From: Lutraria lutraria | Taxonomy: Eukaryota; Mollusca; Bivalvia; Venerida; Mactridae | Length of the DNA stretch: 64,000 bases | Direction of reading: 5' to 3' | Assembly: GCA_964023205.1 (NCBI GenBank) | Contig: OZ026835.1 | Location: 181,501 to 245,500 of the forward strand | Shown: positions 12,180 to 24,900 of the stretch, piece after piece | Layout of the letters: each line of letters starts with the position of its first letter | Position numbering within the stretch: the first letter of the stretch is position 1 | The notes under the pieces: generated by a model | Databases searched by the model: none | What the model was told of the DNA's origin: nothing | Seen by the model: only the letters and a program-made list of their open reading frames with translations | Program-made: the position numbers and the translations under genes

Positions 12180-12235
12180 TTTGTTCACATGGGCCTCAGT
12201 GCCTACTGGTTTCAAAATAAACTATATATATACAT
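12180..12235 (+). mobile_element. Probable LINE 3' terminus
   Basis: TTTCAAAATAAACTATATAT ends in a TA microsatellite. The LINE at 49.9-51.6 kb also ends AATAAATAAACTATATATAT. The shared AATAAACTATATATA suggests a common 3' end with a polyadenylation-like AATAAA, placing the end of the 10.7 kb LINE fragment here. Confidence 0.45.
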
Positions 12236-15200
12236 CATACCGATATTGCTTTAATTCACTGATGGCTAAGTCGTGCATATAATTTCAAGTACTCTATTGC
12301 TTAAGGTAAGACGTTATCTGTTATACAGAATAAATAAAGATGCACTATTTAATCCCCGACAGTGTATTTTCATCTTGAAATAATTAACCACGCTTACTTC
12401 TCTTACTCATTATACCTTACGATGATAATTCCAAAATATCAGAAGAAACTGACATACTAAAATAAATGTCGTTTGTATAAAAGAACAATATACATGTATT
12501 ATATTGTAAGGGCCATGTGTTGAATTCAATATTAGTTAAGATCTACATGTAAATCTAAGAATAATTGCGAAGTTCATTGTTTTTTCTTTATCTTACGTCA
12601 GTTTGTTCTTCATGTGTTGTTTTCCATTAGACTTTTTCCTATTATCCATATATCTGTTGTTGTTATTCAACAAATAAATTCACTTTCATAATTGATAAGA
12701 TTGGCAGCGATGACTTTTGCGCAATCAGATTTGTTGCCAAATACACAGATCGTTGTTTTAATGACGAAGCTTCAAAAACTTATATAACTGTCTCCAAGCA
12801 ACTGCAATATGACGTCTAGACATTATTAATGGAAGTGACGGGTTTCTTGAACAGATCTAATGTATTACATCCGACATGTTGATATTTGTAAAATGGCAAA
12901 CATTGATTAAGACCTGACCACTTGTACACACGTGTTGAACTTTGGTTATATAAATAAATAAAAAGAAAGAAGCACGTGATAAGTATATATTGCATAACGA
13001 AGCAGAAAATTAGGAAGATTGAAATGCAATGTCTATAGCAGTCGTTTGTTTCAAAGCAATATTTTGTTGTTTTCTGGATTCATAAAAAGCTTGAATATAA
13101 CCAGACGGATACAAGAGATTAACATAGTAACATTGCATTATAAACGGAAGACGTTAATGAATCAGATCTTTCCATATGAAGTAATTATGTAATTACATAA
13201 CCTAACTAGCTCAATTTCTTGCCTCCTTATGATTCTAAATATTCTGCTTCGTCGTTGATTTTCTTTTACGCAAAAGTGATGTTGAGTATTTAATAAGAAC
13301 TCTATTCAGATCAGGCATCCAAGAAACGTTTTTAATATGTGTGTAGACATATTGACAAGTTCTTGTGTGCTAATGCACGTGTTACTCGTGTAATCAAATG
13401 ATTACATAGCGTTTATCTTAAATTCGGTGGAAATTGATCAGCGCATTGAATTGGTACAAACATTTGTAGAATTTTATCTGTTAATCAGTTTGGAAGCGAG
13501 TTTCAATATCTAACGGAAAAAGAAAATTTGATCGGTTCACGACGTTCGCATTAATATTGTATTTATTACATCACATCTGTCATAATTTGCGACCTCATAC
13601 CAATTTTGTAAAATCATATTTCGTTATCATAAATCTGTAGATATTTGCATATCGCATAAAACATTTAACGTGATATGTTCATTTTTGTACATTACTAATC
13701 TGAGCACAAACTGTTTGTTGTCGGTAAATTATACACACATGTTATAAATATCCGTTCTGTCACAAGCAGATTCATGCTCGTGTCAGTCCCTCTCTTGTGT
13801 TTGTTACAATAACACACCATAATGCCACAACTATGTTCTTTTCAACTTACAATATACGGCTAATAAAATATATTTCATGAATGATTACAAATCCCGAAGG
13901 ATTTGTATAGAGACAATTTTATATGGGTGGTATTTTATGTATTGGAACAAAATCGGGGCAATTGTTGGAATATATTTCATGAATGATTAAAACTCACTTA
14001 ACATTTATTTAGAGAGGATAATTTGTTGATAGCGCCGTTCGGCATCGGCTGATAGCCAATAAATTTATATTGATCGAAAATTAAGTTCGTACTGTTACAA
14101 TAAGTAGATTTCTAATATTTCGATTCTTAAACGATTTAAAGGTTTAACGGCAATTGAAGATTGGTCGACGATTTCATCCAAAATCGGTTTTATATATCTG
14201 TTATTTCCAGACCATAATGGTAAGCTACATGTTCCGACTATTCTTAAACCAGTCAGCATTTCATGCTCCGCCATTACATTGTATCCCTCTTCCTTCTTAT
14301 TTCAATAGCCCACCTGATTGACTCTGATGATGAGGTTAGATAGATTGTGTCTAAGGCCAATCGTCCTACACCGCTGATCATTCATGGAATTATCTGAGTA
14401 TTATTTGTTTTACAAACGTCGAACGCCACATTATTTAAAGAACACTTATTTACGAGCAATACATTCCGCTCTTGACCCATATAATGAACACGCCATCAGA
14501 TGAACTGTCATTTATTGGATATTGTATTATCTAAGTTACATTAAAACTTTTCTCTTTTATTCAGGTTGATAAAACTGAGAGAAAGATAACTAAACAATTA
14601 CTGGTTTGCCCTATAATTAAAATGATGCATTGTTGTCATAACTTAGAATCGATGTAAGAACATTAACTACGTTCAGCTATTTAATTGATCCATTTACGAA
14701 CATCCACAAAATAAATCACGTTGCTGATATCACCAGTAGTATCGACGACTTTAGAAACTTTAGAAGTGAACATCTGTTTTTTATCGTTTATTCTGATGAC
14801 CTATTAATTACAAGTCCAAGCCAATAATGCATAAATCTATCAAACATGAATTGTGGATTGTAAAGCAAATCATATTTTAAATTGTATCCATTATCTGTCA
14901 TCTATGGTCAATGAATACTGGTTAATGTCATATCTACTGTCTAGACCTTCCAAATATGATTTGGTACATCATGGATATCTTATATTTACTACGTGGTTAC
15001 AGTATAAATATCATTAGCACATGTTCTTGTGCTGTTATCTAGAAAATATTTCTAGAGCAAAACCGGATAAAATAGAAACAATCTTCCACAAAATACTACC
15101 GTCCTTCAAAATCATCCCAAAGCTCATCAAATCCAACACGTAAGAGCATACAAAAATGGAGGACAAAGCACAGAGAAATCAGTGAACGATTTAGAATCAT

Positions 15201-15718
15201 AACTCAGTCTCCTTCGACATTTTGTATCTTCTCATCGCTTGTTCTTTTTTGGTCATCGTGAAATAATCAAAGCCTCTGCATAAAAAACAAGCCTCGCACA
15301 ATCAACAAATATTAAAACAAAATGAAAAGTTCACTGGAGCAATCCTTTAACACCTCTCAATATAATGCTTGTATTTTCTGCGGTTACACAATTTCTCAAA
15401 TGCAAACATAGATAACACTTCTTCCCTTTAGTTATAGTTTCGTATTTGAGAAATCTGTGTGATTGATACCATTTCAGTTTCCGATCAAAACTTGCAATCT
15501 AAAGCACCTGTTCAACAAATAAAAGCAGCATATATTTCACTTCAAGCGATAGAACTAACAAATTAAAACGATTGTTAATGTGCATGTTTAGCGCTTTATC
15601 AAAACAGGTGGTGTGTATGTGTAATAATTCAATTCGAAAACTTATGCAAGCAAACATTATCATAAACACAAAATGTAATTTCAAGGAGATGATGATTGAT
15701 GACTTTGTTTACATAGTC
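12236..15718. other. AT-rich intergenic DNA, no gene recognised
   Basis: There is no credible coding frame. The only structured pieces are a duplicated 21-bp sequence flanking a small hairpin near 13.9 kb (listed separately) and a short match to about 905-950 at about 14,910-14,950. Confidence 0.5.
13866..13990. repeat. 21-bp direct repeat flanking a 9-bp hairpin
   Basis: AATATATTTCATGAATGATTA is present near 13,866 and again near 13,969, 103 bp apart. Just after the first copy, TACAAATCC and GGATTTGTA (13,886-13,894 and 13,899-13,907) form a perfect 9-bp stem with a CGAA loop. The duplication could be an unequal exchange or a long target-site duplication around a short insertion of about 82 bp. 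Confidence 0.6.
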
Positions 15719-18386
15719 ATGTGAGATGAAGGTTTACAGCATACTACAGTGAGATGAGGGTTTACAGCATACTCCAGTGAGATGAGGGCTTACAGTATAC
15801 TACAGTGAGATGAAGGTTTGCTGCATACTGCAGTACGATAAGGGTTTACAGCATACTATAGTGAGATGAGGGTTTACAGCATACTACAGTGAAATGAGGG
15901 TTTACAGCATACTACAGTGAAATGAGGGTTTACAGCATACTACAGTGAGGTGAGGGTTTACAGTAAACTATGTACAGTGAGATGAGGGTTTACAGCATAC
16001 TCCAGTGAGATGAGTGTTTATAGCATGCTACAGTGAGATGAGGGTTAACAACATACTACAGTGAGTGAGATGAGGGTTTATAGCATACTACAGTGAGATG
16101 AGGGTTTACAACTTACTAATGTGAGTGAGATGAGGGTTTACAGCATACTACAGTGAGATTAGGGTTTACAGCATACTACAGTGAGATGAGGGGTTTACAG
16201 CATAATACAGTGAGATGAGGGTTTACAGTAAACTATGTACGGTGATATGAGGGTTTACAGCATACTACAGTGAGATAAGGGTTTACAGTAAACTATGTAC
16301 AGTGATGTAAGGGATTACAGCATACTACAGTGCGATGAGGGTTTACAACATACTACAGTGAAATTAGACTTTACAGCATACTACAGTGAGATGAAGGTTT
16401 ACAACATACTACAGTGACATGAGGGTTTACAGCATACTACAGTGAGATGAGGGTTTACAGTAAATTATGTACAGTGAGATGAGGGTTTACAGCATACTAC
16501 AGTGAGATGAAGGTTTACAACATACTACAGTGAAATGAGGGTTTACAGCATACTACAGTGAGATGAGGGTTTACAGTAAATTACGTACAGTGAGATGAGG
16601 GTTTACAGCATACTACAGTGAGATGAGGGTTTACAGCATACTACAGTGAGATGAGGGTTTACTGCATACTACAGTGAGTGGGATGAGGGTTTACAGTATA
16701 CTACAGTGGGATGAGGGTTTACAGCATACTACAGTGTGTGGGATGAGGGTTTACTGCATACTACAGTGAGATGAGGGTTTACAACAAACTACAGTGAGAT
16801 GAGGGTTTACAATAAATTATGTACGGTGATATGAGGGTTTACTGCATACTACAGTGAGATGAGGGTTTACAGCAAACTACAGTGAGATGAGGGTTTACAA
16901 TAAATTATGTACGGTGATATGAGGGTTTACTGCATACTACAGTGAGATGAGGGTTTACAGCATACTACAGTGAGATGATTGTTTACAGTAAATTATGTAC
17001 AGTGAGATGAGGTTGACAGCATACTACAGTGAGATGAGGGTTTACAGCATACTACAGTGAGATGAGGGTTTACAGCATACTACAGTGAGATGAGGGTTTA
17101 CAACATACCACAGTGAGATGAGGGTTTACAGTAAATTATATACAGTGAGATGAGGGTTTACTGCATACTACAGTGAGATGAGGGTTTACAGCATACTACA
17201 GTGAGATGAGGGTTTACAACATACTACAGTGAGATGAGGGTTTACAGTATACTACAGTGAGATGAGGGTTTACAGCATACTACAGTGAGATGAGGGTTTA
17301 CAGCATACTACAGTGAGGTGAGGGTTTACAGTAAACTATGTACAGTGAGGTGAGGGTTTACAGCATACTCCAGTGAGATGAGTGTTCATAGCATGCTACA
17401 GTGAGATGAGGGTTTACAACATACTACAGTGAGTGAGATGAGGGTTTACAGCATACTACAGTGAGATGAGGGTTTACAGCATACTACAGTGAGATGAGGG
17501 TTTACAGCATACTACAGTGAGATGAGGGTTTACTGCATACTACAGTGAGTGGGATGAGGGTTTACAGTATACTACAGTGGGATGAGGGTTTACAGCATAC
17601 TACAGTGTGTGGGATGAGGGTTTACAGCATACTACAGTGAGTGGGATGAGGGTTTACTGCATACTACAGTGAGTGGGATGAGGGTTTACAGTAAACTACA
17701 GTGAGATGAGGGTTTACAGCATACTACAGTGGGATGAGGGTTTACAGCATACTACAGTGAGTGGGATGAGGGTTTACAGCATACTACAGTGAGTGGGATG
17801 AGGGTTTACTGCATACTACAGTGAGTGGGATGAGGATTTACAGTATACTTCAGTGAGATGAGGGTTTACAGCATACGTCAGTGAGTGGGATGAGGGTTTA
17901 CAGCATACTACAGTGAGTGGGATGAGGGTTTACTGCATGCTACAGTGAGTGGGATGAGGGTTTACAGTATACTACAGTGAGATGAGGATTTACAGTATAC
18001 TACAGTGGGATGAGGGTTTACAGCATACTACAGTGAGATGAGGGTTTACAGTATACTACAGTGAGATGAGGGTTTACTGCATACTACAGTGAGTGGGATG
18101 AGGGTTTACAGTATACTACAGTGGGATGAGGGTTTACTGCATACTACAATGAGTGGGATGAGGGTTTACAGCATACTACAGTGAGGTGAGGGTTTACGGC
18201 ATACTACAGTGAGATGAGGGTTTACTGCATACTACAGTGAGTGGGATGAGGGTTTACAGTATACTACAGTGAGTGAGATGAAGGTTTATAGCACACTATG
18301 TACAGTGAGATGAGGTACAGTATACTTCAGTGAGATGAGGGTTTACAGCATACTACAGTGATATGAGGGTTTACAGCATACTACAG
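15719..18386. repeat. Minisatellite, about 90 copies of a 28-bp unit
   Basis: The basic unit is AGTGAGATGAGGGTTTACAG followed by CATACTAC. Length variants include units with an extra GTGA (CAGTGAGTGAGATG or CAGTGAGTGGGATG) and units with an insertion reading TAAACTATGTACAGTG. The GTGGGATG variant becomes common after about 16.65 kb, which shows local homogenisation. Larger blocks are duplicated: a segment at about 15,945-16,085 recurs at about 17,313-17,450 (offset 1,368 bp), and the rare CAGTGTGTGGGATG unit recurs 871 bp apart (16,731 and 17,602). No protein is encoded. Confidence 0.97.
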
Positions 18387-19448
18387 GTAAATATTTAGGA
18401 AAATATTAGTTGTTACATTTCCTATACCGGTCATGTGTAGCTTTTATATTTGGTGAATATGTGAGTATTGATCACTGCTTATAAAAATGTTTGTAAGACT
18501 ATCGTGTGATAAATCGCGGTGTCATGTTGTGTTTTTCTCTGCAGCCTTTGATTTAGCAGATAATGTTGGTTATTGAATATTATCGTTAATATAATTGTTT
18601 GAAAATAGTACCGTTTGTTCATTAAGCATAGCATTTACATCATCAAATGATTCGACAAACTTTAATCATATAATCTTCTAAGTAAGAATAAAGTCCTATG
18701 CATGTTGCTTTAAATGGCTAAACGCAAAATTAACCAGAACAACGTGACATTTATTTCCGTTTATTAAGATTGTTATGACAGAGAGTGATTTGAGTATCGT
18801 GTTTTCAGGAATATTATGACTCTCGGGATGCACTACTTGTAATGATCACAGTATTACCAATGCTTGTCTCACGCACAATCATCTTCAGTAAACAAGTCAA
18901 CATAATTTTCTTTTTTTCCCGATGACACAAGGGTCCTGTTTCTAAATGTTCACTTGACCTTTTAGTTAAAACACTGATTTACTCCTTCCAACGAAATATT
19001 TCAGACCCGACACTTGTATATATACGCTAATTACTATTCATTTCTCGATACATTAAGGAACTTCTCAATATAGCCTAAGTTTGACAAACTCCAACAAATT
19101 TCGTTTACCGATTCACTAACTTGTATATATTAAACAACTGAAGAGGTGATGTGAAATATGAAGATCAAACTCAGAGTTTGTGCTTGTGAGCACCAGGATG
19201 TCACCGCTGTACAGCATCATTCTATTGTTTGAGGGTGGTCATTCGTGAGCTTTTGTCTAAGTCGTAAAAAGTCTAGTGAAATAATTGTATTTTTGGCCGT
19301 AGCTCCAAGCCTATGTATGGTTTTCGGTTACGTTTGTTCCCTAGATGCTGGTAGATGCAATACGAAAGCTGGGTACAAGTGCACAAAAATGTTAAGAGTC
19401 CGGCGATTGATTGAGAGGTATATGTTAACAGTTCAGTGATTGGTTAAC
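18387..19448. other. Intergenic DNA, no gene recognised
   Basis: AT-rich and non-repetitive by eye. AGGGTGGTCATTCGTGA at 19,232-19,248 is the inverted partner of 20,760-20,776 (one mismatch in 17). Confidence 0.5.
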
Positions 19449-19729
19449 GCTAACTGTGTGAATCGGTATCACGTGACTTGAGTGTACCAACTGCACACGC
19501 ACATATTTCCGTAAAACTTGTGTACAGTACGATGAATTATAGTAAATTCCAACAACATGACCAAAACTATACCTTCAACGGGCGAAAGGTATCGAATATT
19601 TTGCCGATGCTTCAGACTACCTGTTGACTTTGAAATCATAACTAAAATGGTCAACAAGACCAGAGACGTATAATGCGTCTCTGACAAGACGAAATAAAAT
19701 GAACAAATTTAGTTATGGTATCAGAACTG
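19449..19729 (+). mobile_element. Short hairpin-bearing dispersed element, copy 1
   Basis: It matches the insertion inside gag at 37.8-38.3 kb along TTCCGTAAAACTTGTGTACA, GATGAATTATAGTA, ATACCTTCAACGGGCGAAAG, ATATTTTGCCGATG and the end TTTAGTTATGG...CAGAACT. Its 3' part folds into nested hairpins: outer arms 19,638-19,647 and 19,707-19,716 (ATAACTAAAA with its near-complement), and inner arms CAGAGACG at 19,661-19,668 and CGTCTCTG at 19,676-19,683. It has no coding capacity and no polymerase III boxes that I can see. The 5' limit is approximate. Confidence 0.6.
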
Positions 19730-21985
19730 ACTTTTATCAGCGACAACCAGCCAAGCCTTTCCTTTTTAAAAGGAAACTTTATTTATATTTCAAAGCGGCA
19801 TTTTCTTCATCGCGAATTTTTACTACTCTTACGACATCCGACCAGACTACGGCAGTCAATTTAGTTCGTCTGTATATATTCCACAATGATATGCCGTTTA
19901 GTACTTATCAGTATGAATACATTTGTATAGCCTGGTTTGCAAATATATTATTTCATTAAAGTTCTTAAAAATTGTATAAACCAGTGTTTATTTCTTTTTA
20001 ATATTTATAATAAATTAGTTACTGTTGTAATACGGTGGGTGGGATAAGTTTTCATCAAGTTCAGTATTATGAACACATATCCGTTGAAAAATATTCATCC
20101 AAAACGCATGCAAGTCCATCAAATATTGTTTCTTATATGTATATGCGGTTATTTATGCAGCATGCAGTGGTTGTGTCTTGAAATAGATCATTAACTAAAA
20201 AATGTTCAGTTTTTGCTGAAAAAAAAACGCTAAGAGACTTAATATTTCACATGATAACTTTCTTATATGACCATGGACATGTACTTTTCATGTCATATTT
20301 TAATTGGTGTTTAACCTACTTCAGCATAATCAATGTCATTCAAAATCCTTTTACTCCTTCAATATGTAAAAAATGTACGAACCTTATTCATAACCACTCA
20401 GTTTTTAGCCTTTTGGTAAATAACAGTGTTTGAAATTATACACAGTCAAGAAATTGGCATAAAGTGGACATTTAATGCTTTAAGTTTCTTCTACATTCAG
20501 GCTGTGATACATCCAGAACATATTTAAGTGATTTGATCAATATATACTGAAATATTTGGTAATTTCTCTAACCACGCCCCCTTTTTCAAAACCATAATTA
20601 GGAAAATCACCGATTTTAGGTATATCACTAAAAAGTAATTTTACGAAAATGTTAAATCATGGACATATACTTTTCACACTAAAAACTGAATGACAATATG
20701 TTATTCTTCAAAATTAAATAAGAATCGAAACGCCCTTGTTACAATGAAATTCTTCGATTTCACGAGTGACCACCCTTCGATAGTTTGCTCATAGCAGACG
20801 GTTATAAAATATTTTCTACATCTTGTGTGGTGAAAATATCCAATAATTGTAAATATATGTAAAATAATGTACTACAAGTCTTGTTAGAATCGTATCTTGG
20901 GAAATTAACAATCGCACAAAACTCAATTAATTTTAATGTTATCTAATTTCATTATGTAATGGATTCATACAAAGTAACTAAATTTGACATATTTCAGATT
21001 CCCAGGACTAAAGTTTCAAGTAGAAAATACAGTAAAAAACATATAAAATATTAGCAGATCCTTCCAATCAGCGGTATTAATGCTGATGGTTGATGAGAAT
21101 TATTGCAGCACCGCAAATATTAAAACGTCAAATAAATTGATATAATCCTTATTCAGAATATATTTAATGCTTTTCGAAATGAGTTATTGAATATAATTGT
21201 GTAAGATTATCGGAGGATGAAAGTGAGAGGTGGTATCTTTCTGTTAATGTTACATAATATGATCGAGTTCTATGTGTAATTAAAGAATTTAGGGGAGGGT
21301 AGTATTACGGGGAATTTGGAATGTTTTGTAGCTTTTTTCCCTCAAGAATCCTTTTTTTTCTATATTAAATAAACCATAGTGTTTTTCGCATTTACAGACT
21401 TGCACATTCCTCTATCAATTATTTAGTTTTGTCCACGTCGAAATTGATATCCAAGAAATTGAAAATGTCCTCACTTCTTGATTATTATCTTATACGAGAT
21501 GCATGCATGTGTTAGCAAATTACATTGTTTTAAACATTTAACTTTTAAAATGTTCCAAGCTACGTCTACGTAATTAACTTACACTAAAACATACACCATC
21601 TGTTTCGATGATGGAATAAACAATTGGTTTAATTCGTTTATTAAATCGTTTCAAGTTAAAGGTGTGGTAATTTCTAACGATTAGCAGGTGTAGATTTTTA
21701 CTTGTTTTTATTACATTTAGCAAATATCCCACATCTTGGTGAACACACCTTATAGTCGTAAATTAGAAAAAAAACTTATTTTAATATACATTGCATATGC
21801 ATGATACTAACAGCGCTTAATACCCACTTTGAAGTCAGATAATTTAATTCCAAGTTTGTTAAGAAAGTTTTTAACCCTTTGGACTTTTTCCAAACAGCAA
21901 ACAAAAGATAGCAAATGCATAAGAAGATAACTCTTGTTGGATAGTTATAATTGTTAGGAATTATTTTTCTATTTCATACGTTCTG
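19730..21985. other. Intergenic DNA between element and satellite
   Basis: No gene is recognised; the longest frame is 86 codons and overlaps the end of the dispersed element. CATGGACATRTACTTTTCA occurs at 20,272 and again at 20,660, hinting at an old local duplication. Confidence 0.45.
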
Positions 21986-24900
21986 ACCTCACACAACAGA
22001 CAACTTAACGCTGTATGATTAGAATATACCGACCTCACACAACAGGCAAAACTTAACGCTGTATGATTCGAATATACCACTGTAGACCACAGACCTCACA
22101 TAATAGACAACTTAACACTGTATGATTAGAATATACCATTGTAGACCACATACCTCACATAATAGACAACTTAACACTGTATGATCAGAATATACCATTG
22201 TAGACCACATACCTCACACAACAGACAACTTAACGCTGTATGATTAGAATATACCGCTATAGACCACATACCTCACACAACAGACAACTTAACGCTGTAT
22301 GATTAGAATATACCATTGTAGACCACATACCTCACATAACAGACAACTTAACGCTGATGATCAGAATATACCACTGTAGACCACAGACCTCACACAACAA
22401 ACAACTTAACGCTGTATGATCAGAATATACCACTGTAGACCACATACCTCACATAACAGACAACTTAACACTGTATGATCAGAATATACCACTGTAGACC
22501 ACAGACCTCACACAACAGACAACTTAACACTGTATGATCAGAATATACCATTGTAGACCACATACCTCACACAACAGACAACTTAACACTGTATGATCAG
22601 AATATACCACTGTAGACCACAGACCTCACACAACAGACAACTTAACACTGTATGATCAGAATATACCACTGTAGACCACAGACCTCACATAACAGACAAC
22701 TTAACACTGTATGATCAGAATATACCACTGTAGACCACAGACCTCACACAACAGACAACTTAACACTGTATGATCAGAATATACCATTGTAGACCACATA
22801 CCTCACACAACAGACAACTTAACACTGTATGATTAGAATATGCCACTGTAGACCACAGACCTCACATAATAGACAACTTAACACTGTATGATCAGAATAT
22901 ACCACTGTAGACCACAGACCTCACATAACAGACAACTTAACGCTGTATGATTAGAATATGCCACTGTAGACCACATACCTCACACAACAGACAACTTAAC
23001 GCTGTATGATTAGAATATACCATTGTAGACCACATACCTCACATAACAGACAACTTAACGCTGTATGATTAGAATATACCACTGTAGACCACAGACCTCA
23101 CATAACAGACAACTTAACGCTGTATGATTAGAATATACCATTGTAGACCACATACCTCACACAACAGACAACTTAACGCTGTATGATTAGAATATACCAT
23201 TGTAGACCACATACCTCACACAACAGACAACTTAACGCTGTATGATTAGAATATGCCACTGTAGACCACAGACCTCACATAATAGACAACTTAACACTGT
23301 ATGATCAGAATATACCACTGTAGACCACAGACCTCACATAACAGACAACTTAACGCTGTATGATCAGAATATACCACTGTAGACCACAGACCTCACACAA
23401 CAGACAACTTAACGCTGTATGATCAGAATATACCACTGTAGACCACATACCTCACACAACAGACAACTTAACGCTGTATGATCAGAATATACCACTGTAG
23501 ACCACAGACCTCACACAACAGACAACTTAACGCTGTATGATCAGAATATACCACTGTAGACCACAGACCTCACACAACAGACAACTTAACGCTGTATGAT
23601 CAGAATATACCACTGTAGACCACAGACCTCACACAACAGACAACTTAACACTGTATGATCAGAATATACCACTGTAGACCACAGACCTCACACAACAGAC
23701 AACTTAACGCTGTATGATCAGAATATACCACAGTAGACCACAGACCTCACACAACAGACAACTTAACGCTGTATGATCAGAATATACCATTGTAGACCAC
23801 AGACCTCACACAACAGACAACTCAACGCTGTATGATTAGAATATACCACTGTATACCACAGACCTCATATAACAGACAACTCAACGCTGTATGATTAGAA
23901 TATGCCACTGTAGACAACAGACCTCACACAACAGACAACTTAACGCTGTATGATTAGAATATACCGACCTCACACAACAGACAACTTAACGCTGTATGAT
24001 TAGAATATACCACTGTAGACCACAGACCTCACATAATAGACAACTTAACACTGTATGATTAGAATATACCACTGTAGACCACAGACCTCACATAATAGAC
24101 AACTTAACGCTGTATGATTAGAATATACCACTGTAGACGACAGACCTCACATAATAGACAACTTAACACTGTATGATCAGAATATACCATTGTAGACCAC
24201 AGACCTCTCATAACAGACAACGTAACACTGTATGATCAGAATATACCACTGTAGACCACAGACCTCACATAACAGACAACTAAACACTGTATGATCAGAA
24301 TATACCACTGTAGACCACAGACCTCACATAACAGACAACTTAACACTGTATGATCAGAATATACCACTGTAGACCACAGACCTCACATAATAGACAACTT
24401 AACACTGTATGATCAGAATATACCACTGTAGACCAACAAACCTCACATAACAGACAACTTAACACTGTATGATCAGAATATACCATTGTAGACCACAGAC
24501 CTCACATAACAGACAACTTAACACTGTATGATCAGAATATACCACTGTAGACCACAGACCTCACATAACAGACAACTTAACGCTGTATGATCAGAATATA
24601 CCACTGTAGACCACAGACCTCACATAATAGACAACTTAACACTGTATGATCAGAATATACCACTGTAGACCACAGACCTCACATAACAGACAACTTAACA
24701 CTGTATGATCAGAATATACCATTGTAGACCACAGACCTCACATAACAGACAACTTAACACTGTATGATCAGAATATACCACTGTAGACCACAGACCTCTC
24801 ATAATAGACAACTTAACGCTGTATGATCAGAATATACCATTGTAGACCACAGACCTCACATAACAGACAACTTAACACTGTATGATCAGAATATACCACT

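Noticed and set aside
15719..18386. Telomere-like GGGTTTA inside the 28-bp unit
   Set aside because: It occurs once per unit and not as a tandem hexamer or heptamer, so it is not a telomeric array.
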